From NCBI GenBank assembly GCA_937908275.1, contig CALERA010000196.1:1-14940 (forward strand): DNA of 14,940 bases, in the 5' to 3' direction. The translations under genes were made by a program, and so were the position numbers. Below the pieces are notes generated by a model that saw only the letters and a list, made by a program, of their open reading frames with translations, was not told where the DNA came from and did no database searches. Below are positions 5,603 to 12,738 of the stretch, in pieces; positions within the stretch are counted from its first letter, which is position 1; each line of letters begins with the position of its first letter. The stretch is from an uncultured Desulfarculaceae bacterium. Lineage in GTDB: Bacteria > Desulfobacterota > Desulfarculia > Desulfarculales > Desulfarculaceae.

Positions 5603-7483
5603 GTGGCATGGCGGGAGATTTATGACCAGCGCCGCACCAGCGCCAAGCGGGCGTTGAAGGCGGTGCGACGGGGAGCGCGGGTCTTCGTGGGCAGCGCCTG
5701 CGCCGAGCCCCGGGCCCTGGTTTCGGCCCTCTTGCAGCGGGCCGACGACCTGCACGACGTGGAAATCCTGCACTTCGTGACCCTGGGCCAGGCCGACTAC
5801 ACCGACAAGCGCTTCGACCGGCGCTTCCGCCACAACGCCTTTTTCGTGGGGCCGGCCACCCGCGAGGCGGTGCACCAGGCCCGGGCCGACTACACCCCCA
5901 TCTTCATGCACCAGATCGGGGCGCTGTTCAAAAGCCGCGACCTGGAGCTGGACGTGGCCCTGATCCAGGTCAGCCCCCCGGACGAGCACGGCTTCGTCAG
6001 CCTGGGCATCGGGGTGGACGTGGCCCGCTCGGCGGCCGAGAGCGCGGCCCACGTCATCGCCCAGGTCAACCGCCACATGCCCCGCACCATGGGCAACTCC
6101 TACCTGCACGTGCGCCAGATCCACGCCTTCGTGGAGCAGGACGAGCCCCTGATGGAGTTCGTCTATCCCCCGGCCGATCCGGTGGGCCAGAAGATCGCCC
6201 AACTGGCCGCCCGCCTGGTGGACGACGGCGACACGGTGCACATCGGCTATGGCCACATCCCCTATCAGGCCCTGATGCACCTGGGCGACAAGCGCGAGCT
6301 GGGCTTCCACACCGAGGTGGTCAGCGACGCCTTCATCGACCTGATCGAGAACGGTGTCGTCACCGGCAGCCGCAAGACCCTGCTGCCCGGGCGCATCGCC
6401 TGCTCGTTTTGCATCGGCAGCCGCCGCATCTACGACTACGTGGACCGCAACCCCATGTTCCTGTTCCTGCCCAGCGAGCAGGTCTACGACCCCCTGGAGA
6501 TCGCCAAGAACGAGCGCATGGTCAGCCTGGGCAGCGCCATGGAGGTGGACCTCTCGGGCCAGGTCTCGGCCGAGAGCGGGGGCTATCACTTCTATTCCGG
6601 CATCGGCGGTCGGCTGGACTTCATTCGCGGCGCGGCCATGAGCAAGGGCGGGCGCTCGGTGATCTGCCTGCCCAGCACCGACCGCGAGGCCAGCCAGAGC
6701 CGCATCGTGCCCCGCCTGGCCGAGGGGGCCGGGGTCATCGCCACCCGGGGCGACGTGGACTACATCGTCACCGAGTACGGCATCGCCTACCTGCACGGCA
6801 AGAGCGTGCGCGAGCGGGCCCTGGCCCTGATCAACATCGCCCATCCCCGCTTCCGGCCCCATCTGCTGGCCGCGGCCAAGGAGAACGCCTACGTCTATCC
6901 CGACCAGATCCTGCTGAACGCCGAGCAGGACCTCTATCCCGCCTGGGCCGAGGCCGACGAGACGGTGAAGGGCGGCCTGGCGATCCACATCCGGCCCATC
7001 CGCCCCACCGACGAGGTGCTGTTGCAGGAGTTCTTCTACGGCCACTCCGACGAGACCATCTACAACCGCTACTTCCGGCCGGTGCGCGCCCTGCCCCACG
7101 TCACCGCCCAGGGCCTGGTCAACGTGGACTACCGCCAGCACATGGCCCTGGTGGCCACCACCGGCCCCATAGGCAAGGAAAAGATCATCGGGGTGGGGCG
7201 CTACTCCCTGGGCGACGAGAGCGGCCTGGCCGAGGTGGCCTACACCATCAGCGACGCCTACCAGGGCCTGGGCCTGGGCGGGGTGTTGCAGAAGCACCTG
7301 ACCGCCTACGCCCGGCGTCAAGGGGTGCCGGGCTTCTGGGCGGTGAGCTTCGGCTCCAACAAGGCCATGCTCAGCGTCTTCGGCAAGCTGGGTCCCTACA
7401 GCAAGACCGTGATCGAGCCCGGCATCTGGCGGGTGGAGCACTGGTTCAAGGAAGGGGAGGACAAGGACAGCGCCGGGGACTAG
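5603..7483 (+). CDS. acetyl-CoA hydrolase/transferase-family CoA-transferase fused to a GNAT acetyltransferase
   Basis: The 626-residue protein has two domains. Residues 1 to about 440 are a family I-type CoA-transferase of the 4-hydroxybutyrate/acetate (AbfT/Cat1) group, which moves CoA between carboxylic acids through a glutamyl-CoA thioester. FHTEVVSDAFIDLI (236-249) holds the expected catalytic glutamate E238, and SGIGGRLDFIRGA (332-344) is the conserved 'SGxGGxxDFxRGA' loop. Residues about 459-615 are a GNAT domain beginning IHIRPIRPTDEVLLQEFF and containing the acetyl-CoA-binding QGLGLG (554-559). It resembles the GNAT domain of Pat-type protein acetyltransferases. The start is GTG 5603 because GGAGG lies 6 nt upstream and AWREIYDQRRTSAKRAL matches the family N-terminus; an open frame extends to ATG 5480. 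The fusion is one I know from deltaproteobacterial proteins. Acid substrate and acetylation target are unknown. Confidence 0.9.
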   Translation: MAWREIYDQRRTSAKRALKAVRRGARVFVGSACAEPRALVSALLQRADDLHDVEILHFVTLGQADYTDKRFDRRFRHNAFFVGPATREAVHQARADYTPIFMHQIGALFKSRDLELDVALIQVSPPDEHGFVSLGIGVDVARSAAESAAHVIAQVNRHMPRTMGNSYLHVRQIHAFVEQDEPLMEFVYPPADPVGQKIAQLAARLVDDGDTVHIGYGHIPYQALMHLGDKRELGFHTEVVSDAFIDLIENGVVTGSRKTLLPGRIACSFCIGSRRIYDYVDRNPMFLFLPSEQVYDPLEIAKNERMVSLGSAMEVDLSGQVSAESGGYHFYSGIGGRLDFIRGAAMSKGGRSVICLPSTDREASQSRIVPRLAEGAGVIATRGDVDYIVTEYGIAYLHGKSVRERALALINIAHPRFRPHLLAAAKENAYVYPDQILLNAEQDLYPAWAEADETVKGGLAIHIRPIRPTDEVLLQEFFYGHSDETIYNRYFRPVRALPHVTAQGLVNVDYRQHMALVATTGPIGKEKIIGVGRYSLGDESGLAEVAYTISDAYQGLGLGGVLQKHLTAYARRQGVPGFWAVSFGSNKAMLSVFGKLGPYSKTVIEPGIWRVEHWFKEGEDKDSAGD

Positions 7484-7527
7484 GAGGTGCGGATGGGCTA
7501 GGCATTTAGACGGGAACGGGGGGATCC

Positions 7528-8988
7528 ATGGACGACGATGAGCAGCCCAGCCAGGAGCATCCCTGGGCGGGGAAAAGGCCTTCCGACGAAGAACTGAAAC
7601 AAATCCTTGCTGATCATGCAGCTTGGGTCGAGGCGGGGATGCAATGGAAGCCGCCGAATGATCTGACGGATGTGGTGTTTGATGAGGCCAGCCTAGCGGG
7701 AGCCAACCTCCAAAAGGTCAACCTCTCTTGGGCCAATCTTCAAAAGGCCAACCTCTCTTGGGCCAACCTCCGAGAGGCCCAACTCAAAAAGGCCAAACTC
7801 CAAGAGGCCGACCTTCAAAAGGCCAAGCTTCAAAAGGCCAACCTCTCTTGGGCCAACCTCCAAGGGGCCAACCTCCAAAAGGCCAACCTCCAAGGGGCCA
7901 ACCTCTCTTGGGCCAACCTCCAAGGGGCCAACCTCCAAGGGGCCAACCTAAAAAGGGCCTACCTAAAAAGGGCCTACCTAACAGAAGCCAATCTAACAGA
8001 GGCCAATCTGCAAGGCGGCTGGCTGAAGCTCGTTAATTTAACGGGGGCTTTTGTGTCCGAAACTAGAATGCAGGAGGCCGACCTTACCGAAGCCAACTTC
8101 ACCAACGCTATAGGCCTGGTGGCTCGCAATCTGGCCGGCGCCAACCTGACAGGCGCGGTGTTGCCCGAAAGCACTAATAAATTTCGTATTGCCGACAGCG
8201 TGGCCCTGACCGCCCGGCACGCGCGCAGGCTTTTCGCACCTCTGCTTCTCGCCGCTTTGGGGGTGGCATACCTGGCCTTCTCTCCTCCAGGTGACCCGGC
8301 TGGCTACGAAGTGCCCCTGCTCAGAATCAAAATGCCCGAGACCCGATTCGCTTTTTTCGCGCCGCTGATGTTACTCGTATGGAATTTCTTTTTCCTGCTC
8401 TACCTGGGACGCCTTTGGCAGGGCCTGGCCGCCCTGCCGGCGATCTTTCCTGAGGGTGTGCCACTGACCCACCATCCCGACTCTTGGTTCCCGATCACCA
8501 TTGTCCGGCTACGCTTGAAACGGCTTAACAACATTGAAGATTGGGGGCGTTCCCAGAATAATTTAAGACTCATCAGCCCGCACCAACGGATTATGTTTTT
8601 TAGAAAATATGATGACCTGTTTATGTTTTTAAGAAAAAATGGTGACCTGTTAGGCAAGCTCCTAGGGGCTGGCGCGGCGCTCCTGGTTTGGGGGCTGCTG
8701 CCGTTTCTGATGTTCCTGATGGCCTGCGGGTTCTCTCACTTGGGTGATTTCAAGGTCAACCTGATCGCGGCCTCAACCTTCCTGATCTCCTTAGCCTTGT
8801 CCTTGCACGGCTTCCGCAAGGCGATGTTGGAACTGACCGCCGCTTACAACGACAGGATCGAGTCCCAACACCGCTGGTCTGTTCGAGATCTGGGCGTGTT
8901 TTTATTCTTTTCCATGCCGGTCCTGTTTGAGGGCTGGCCTTGGTGGCTCAAACTGCTTAAACTGGTTCGTAGCTGGGTGGCCTCCTAG
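7528..8988 (+). CDS. pentapeptide-repeat protein with C-terminal membrane domain
   Basis: The protein has 486 residues in three parts. An N-terminal helix, SDEELKQILADHAAWVEAG (19-37), is the type that often precedes pentapeptide repeats. Residues about 50-212 are roughly 30 tandem A(N/D/K)LXX pentapeptides (LQKAN, LSWAN, LQGAN, LTEAN), which fold as a right-handed quadrilateral beta helix. From about 234 there are hydrophobic segments near 234-251, 273-299, 378-402, 409-428 and 454-470, with a cytoplasmic-looking basic stretch between the second and third. No enzymatic motif is visible. GC content is clearly lower than in flanking genes and AT-ending codons are frequent, suggesting a different origin. 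The repeat units are nearly identical in DNA. Start ATG 7528 follows GGGGGGA. It is 44 bp after the CoA-transferase gene. Function unknown; anchoring or scaffolding at the membrane is inference. Confidence 0.88.
   Translation: MDDDEQPSQEHPWAGKRPSDEELKQILADHAAWVEAGMQWKPPNDLTDVVFDEASLAGANLQKVNLSWANLQKANLSWANLREAQLKKAKLQEADLQKAKLQKANLSWANLQGANLQKANLQGANLSWANLQGANLQGANLKRAYLKRAYLTEANLTEANLQGGWLKLVNLTGAFVSETRMQEADLTEANFTNAIGLVARNLAGANLTGAVLPESTNKFRIADSVALTARHARRLFAPLLLAALGVAYLAFSPPGDPAGYEVPLLRIKMPETRFAFFAPLMLLVWNFFFLLYLGRLWQGLAALPAIFPEGVPLTHHPDSWFPITIVRLRLKRLNNIEDWGRSQNNLRLISPHQRIMFFRKYDDLFMFLRKNGDLLGKLLGAGAALLVWGLLPFLMFLMACGFSHLGDFKVNLIAASTFLISLALSLHGFRKAMLELTAAYNDRIESQHRWSVRDLGVFLFFSMPVLFEGWPWWLKLLKLVRSWVAS
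7711..8020 (+). repeat. 15-bp-period coding repeat array (pentapeptide units)
   Basis: The gene's repeat region is a tandem array of 15-bp units of the form GGCCAACCTCCAARG. A 20-bp unit, ggccaacctctcttgggcca, is exact at 7746, 7836 and 7896 and has one change at 7716, always separated by multiples of 30 bp. Such near-identity implies recent duplication or gene conversion, since protein constraint alone would allow synonymous drift. Confidence 0.85.
8591..8650 (+). repeat. 30-bp tandem duplication within the membrane-protein gene
   Basis: Bases 8591-8620 and 8621-8650 are the same AT-rich 30-mer with 3 differences. They encode IMFFRKYDDL and FMFLRKNGDL (residues 355-374), doubling an amphipathic 10-residue segment just before the third membrane helix. 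Confidence 0.85.
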
Positions 8989-9145
8989 TAACAGTCGTTT
9001 CTGCCCGCCATACCACCTTCAACGACAATCCGGTGACATCTCCCGCCCGTTGCCGCGTGGTCACGCGGTCGTAATCATTTTCCGCTAAGGTGGACTCACG
9101 CCGAGGTTGGCGTCTGCCCCCCCAACCTTAAGCTGGAAGCATCCC
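8989..9145 (+). other. intergenic region with hairpin upstream of the HD-GYP gene
   Basis: This 157-bp gap contains a perfect inverted repeat CCGCGTG-GT-CACGCGG at 9053-9068, about 80 bp before ATG 9146. It is not followed by a T-run, so it is more likely an operator or RNA hairpin than a terminator. I see no good promoter match. Confidence 0.4.
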
Positions 9146-10213
9146 ATGCCCCAGGATGCCCTGGCCACCAAGGCGTCGGAAGGGCTATTGGAAGCCCTGC
9201 CCGACCAGACCCGCAATGTCGAGGTCTTCGATCCCCTGTTCCACGGCATGCTGCCGGTGGGCCTGGGGATGCTGACCCCGGGCCGACCCTGTCCGGTGGA
9301 CCTGTTCATGCCGCTCTACCTGGAAAGCGAGGATCGGGTGGAGATGAACCAGGTCTGCCGCGCCGGCGACGTCTTCCTGCCCGCCTGGCGGCAACGCCTG
9401 CTCAGCCTGCACCAGGGCCACCTCTACGTGCCCCGGGGCGCCGCCGCCGCCCTGCTCAGCCAGGTGATGCAGCGCGGCGCGGAGGAGCTGGCCCAGCGGC
9501 CGGCCATGCTCAAGCGCACCTACCTGCGCGAGCTGGCCATCTTCGCCCTCTGGAACCTGATGCACGCCGACGACGACCCGGCCGCCCTGGCCGCCTGCCT
9601 GGTCGAGGCCCGCCGTCTGGTGGAGCTGATCTCGGTGCAGGAGGAGATGCTGGCCCGCCTGGCCCCCTTCCTGCGGGCCGACCCCAGCCTGTTCTCCCAC
9701 TCGGTCAACGTCTGCCTGACCGCCATGGCCCTGGCCCGCCACCTGGATTTCTCCGAGACCCGGGTGGTCAGCCTGGGCCTGGCCGGGCTGTTGCACGACC
9801 TGGGGCGCTCGCGCCTGCCCAAGGGATTGTGGGAGAAGCCGGGCAAGCTCAGCCTGGAGGAGACCCGGCAGATGCAGCGCCACTCCAAGCTGGGCCACGA
9901 GATGCTGGCCGCGGCCGGGGGGCTGTCGCCCCAGGTGCTGCTGGCGGTGCTGCACCACCATGAGAACGCCGACGGCTCGGGCTATCCCGGCCGCCTGCCC
10001 GCCACCTCCACCCCCAGGCTGGCCCGCTGGCTGCGCCTGATCGACGCCTTCGACGCCATGACCAGTCACCGCTCGCACCGCAAGGCCTTGAGCGCCTTTG
10101 CCGCGGTGCAGGCCATCGTGGCCGACGCTGATCGCTGCTTCGGCCCGGACATCACCCCCCAGTTCGTGGGCTTCCTCACCAGCCAGTTCGTGAACCGCCC
10201 GCCGGGAGACTAG
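9146..10213 (+). CDS. HD-GYP domain protein (cyclic di-GMP phosphodiesterase candidate)
   Basis: This 355-residue soluble protein ends in an HD-GYP domain, a metal-dependent phosphohydrolase that breaks cyclic di-GMP to pGpG or GMP. Metal-site residues are present: H185 (SHSVNV), H217-D218 in LLHDLGR, H246 (QRHSKLGH), H270-H271-H272 and D300. The signature HHHENADGSGYPGRL spans 270-284 (G279, Y280, P281). The usual HDxGK lysine is arginine (R221). The N-terminal 120 residues (PVDLFMPLYLESEDRVEMNQ at 50-69, LYVPRG at 93-98) resemble the small N-terminal module preceding HD-GYP in several deltaproteobacterial proteins, and a helical linker follows. There is no receiver domain or membrane segment. 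ATG 9146 is preferred over TTG 9107 because GGAAG lies about 6 nt before it. It should be catalytically competent as far as the residues show. Confidence 0.88.
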   Translation: MPQDALATKASEGLLEALPDQTRNVEVFDPLFHGMLPVGLGMLTPGRPCPVDLFMPLYLESEDRVEMNQVCRAGDVFLPAWRQRLLSLHQGHLYVPRGAAAALLSQVMQRGAEELAQRPAMLKRTYLRELAIFALWNLMHADDDPAALAACLVEARRLVELISVQEEMLARLAPFLRADPSLFSHSVNVCLTAMALARHLDFSETRVVSLGLAGLLHDLGRSRLPKGLWEKPGKLSLEETRQMQRHSKLGHEMLAAAGGLSPQVLLAVLHHHENADGSGYPGRLPATSTPRLARWLRLIDAFDAMTSHRSHRKALSAFAAVQAIVADADRCFGPDITPQFVGFLTSQFVNRPPGD

Positions 10214-10293
10214 GGCCTGTTCACACAACCGGAATTACCAGCTTGGTACTCCGAATCGGGCGGACGATGATCCCCTTGCAAAAGCCTTTTTTG

Positions 10294-10397
10294 GTCATTG
10301 CGAGGAGCAAAGCGACGCGGCAATCTCTCTATTTTTTTAATATCTTGAAGCTACTGAGCAATGACTCAAGAGATTGCTTCGCTGCGCTCGCAATGAC
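10294..10397. repeat. 104-bp inverted-repeat element (MITE/REP-like)
   Basis: The left arm begins GTCATTGCGAGGAGC (10294) and runs to ...GCAATCTCT (10328). The right arm, 10369-10397, is its near-perfect reverse complement, differing by a short insertion in the left arm. The AT-rich middle contains a T7 run. From memory, 'GTCATTGCGAG...GCAATCTC' inverted repeats are dispersed in many bacterial genomes. The octamer GCAATGAC occurs twice (10358, 10390), so the right side may be a nested partial copy. It lies between the convergent HD-GYP and TerC genes, 43 bp before the TerC stop, where its transcript would fold into a long hairpin and could act as a two-way terminator. The rest of this 226-bp gap holds only a small hairpin (TACCA-GCT-TGGTA, 10236-10248). 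Confidence 0.8.
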
Positions 10398-10439
10398 ATC
10401 CAGAAGCGCATCACGTCAAGCCAATAATGTTAACCGGCC

Positions 10440-11204
<765 letters not shown>

Positions 11205-11231
11205 GGCGGTTTGCGCTCCGTGATCGGCAAT

Positions 11232-11257
11232 GCCCCGCCCGAGGCTCCGGGCGGGGC
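11232..11257 (-). terminator. GC-rich hairpin downstream of the GT-A gene
   Basis: GCCCCGCCCG (11232-11241) and CGGGCGGGGC (11248-11257) form a perfect 10-bp stem with a 6-nt loop, 26 nt past the stop of the GT-A gene. No T-run follows on the minus strand, so it is a weak or Rho-assisted terminator or an attenuator ahead of TerC. Confidence 0.4.
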
Positions 11258-11282
11258 GGGTGGTTCTGCGCGGGGAGAGGGC

Positions 11283-12542
11283 CTAGCCGACGTGGGGCAG
11301 GCCGCCGGCCTTGGCCTCCCAGTTCTGGATCAGGTAGGCCTTGTGCTCCTCGAACTGCTGGGCCTGGGTCTCCACCAGGCTCTCGGCCTCGGCGCTGGTC
11401 ATCTCCCAGCTCTCGCGCACGAAGCTGGCCACCCTCGCATAGTATAACGGCGTCACCAAATCAATCAGGTTCATGCGGTTGTGGGTCCAGGAATGGAAGG
11501 TGGCCGCCAGTTCGTAGAGGATCTGGATCCAGACCGCGGTGGGCAGGTGGAAGTTCTTCTTGCCCAGCTTGGCCGTCTTGCGGATCTCCTCGAAGCATTC
11601 GGGGCAGAAGATCTCCTTCCACAGCGACTTGAACTGGCTGTAGCCCACCTTGAACTGCTTGAGCAGGTTGTCCAGGTTGACCTTGACCTCCTCCGGCTCC
11701 TCCGCGCTGGCGTGTTCGAAGGTGGGCACCGTCACGCTGCCCTGCACCGCCTTCCACTTGCTCTCGTTGCGCTCCATCAGGGTGAAGAGGGTCCAGATCA
11801 CCTGGCGGAACATGGGCCCCAGGTGCTGGCTGGGGTCCTTGGCGTCGTGGATCTTCACCCCCAGGTTGGACTGGCAGATCTTGAAACCCGAGGCCACCGC
11901 CTCGGTGGTCATCCAGATGTCGATGCCGAAGCGGGCCACCTCGGTCTCCCAGAGGTCCTGCTCCACATAGTGCTTGGCCAGGTCGCGGGAGAGCGCGAAG
12001 TCGCCGCCGATGGGCTGGCGGATGCGCTTGCCGTAGAGCGCCCGGGTGAGGTTGTAGACGATGTTGTTGGTGATGGTGCCGTCGTACTTGTGGCGCAGGT
12101 AGACCGGGGCCACGTACTGGTAGCCCTTCTCCAGCACCGGGTCCAGCAGGTAGGGCACCCAGTCGCTGGTGATGGAGCGCAGGTCGGAGTCCACCACCGC
12201 CATGGCCGAGACCCTGAGCCGCTCCCCGGCCTCGAAGATCGAGCGCAGGGCGCTGCCCTTGCCGCCCGGGCCGCGATAGATGCTGACCAGCTTCTCCTGC
12301 CAGGGCTTGATCTGGAAGTCCTTGGCCACCTCGCGGGTGTCGTCGGTGCTGCCGCCGTCGGCCACCATGATCACGCAGCGCCGGTCCTTGTAGTGTTTGG
12401 CCAGGCCGTGGCTGAGCATCTGGATGACGTGGACGATGGTGGTCTCGTTGTTGAAGCAGGGGATGCCCACCAGGATGTCGGCCTCGTCGATCTCCTCCAG
12501 GCGTTTGGCGGTGTAGCCGCGCAGGGCGGTGTTGAAGTGCAT
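11283..12542 (-). CDS. GT-A glycosyltransferase of the glucosyl-3-phosphoglycerate / mannosylglycerate synthase type
   Basis: The protein has 419 residues and is soluble. The N-terminal ~250 residues form a GT-A domain: ILVGIPCFNNETTIVHVI (23-40), VADGGSTDD (60-68), GPGGKGSALRSIFEAGERL (91-109), the metal-binding DSD (118-120), LRHKYDGTITNNIVYNLTRA (149-168), RQPIGGDFALSR (175-186) and FGIDIWMTTEA (205-215). The GGKGSALR and PIGGDFALS motifs resemble GT81/GT78 enzymes that make glucosyl- or mannosylglycerate compatible solutes. The C-terminal ~160 residues are helical, with an isolated CPEC pair. ATG 12542 has an excellent AAAGGAG about 6 nt upstream. A solute-synthesis role is inference from motif likeness; no matching phosphatase gene lies beside it. 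Other small-molecule acceptors are possible. Confidence 0.78.
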   Translation of the reverse strand: MHFNTALRGYTAKRLEEIDEADILVGIPCFNNETTIVHVIQMLSHGLAKHYKDRRCVIMVADGGSTDDTREVAKDFQIKPWQEKLVSIYRGPGGKGSALRSIFEAGERLRVSAMAVVDSDLRSITSDWVPYLLDPVLEKGYQYVAPVYLRHKYDGTITNNIVYNLTRALYGKRIRQPIGGDFALSRDLAKHYVEQDLWETEVARFGIDIWMTTEAVASGFKICQSNLGVKIHDAKDPSQHLGPMFRQVIWTLFTLMERNESKWKAVQGSVTVPTFEHASAEEPEEVKVNLDNLLKQFKVGYSQFKSLWKEIFCPECFEEIRKTAKLGKKNFHLPTAVWIQILYELAATFHSWTHNRMNLIDLVTPLYYARVASFVRESWEMTSAEAESLVETQAQQFEEHKAYLIQNWEAKAGGLPHVG

Positions 12543-12738
12543 GCTGGCTCCTTTCGCTGGCGGCCGGGAAGGGAAAGCGGCTAGCCCTCGCGCGCCTGGG
12601 GTGGCTCCCCTGGCGCAGGGCCTGGCGAAGGCGTGGGTTTAGCGGGCCTGGCGTGAGCGATGGCCAGGGCTGGGGCGGCGGCGGCACTGCATCCGCGCGC
12701 CGCGAGGTTGGCTGCTTTCCGTTCCCGGCGGCGTTGGG
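12543..12738 (-). other. GC-rich spacer with hairpin between NamZ-like and GT-A genes
   Basis: No gene is supported in these 196 bp. GCGCCTGGGG (12592-12601) and CCCCTGGCGC (12607-12616) pair with one mismatch around a 5-nt loop, 50 nt upstream of the GT-A start. On the minus strand it could be an attenuator or end the NamZ transcript; no T-run is seen. Promoter boxes are not evident. Confidence 0.35.

Noticed and set aside
5486..7441. Minus-strand open frame of 651 codons opposite the CoA-transferase/GNAT gene
   Set aside because: His/Val/Gly/Gln-rich antisense translation of a strongly coding plus-strand gene; no recognisable domains.
7693..7938. Small minus-strand frame made of repeated EVGPL units
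   Set aside because: It is the complement of the 15-bp-period pentapeptide array, which is open in several frames because the period is a multiple of three.
7716..8020. Possible CRISPR or direct-repeat array
   Set aside because: The units are contiguous 15-bp coding repeats without unique spacers and translate cleanly into pentapeptides.
11205..11282. Possible manganese riboswitch upstream of TerC
   Set aside because: Only a simple GC-rich hairpin is visible; the conserved loops of the yybP-ykoY family could not be found in 78 bp.
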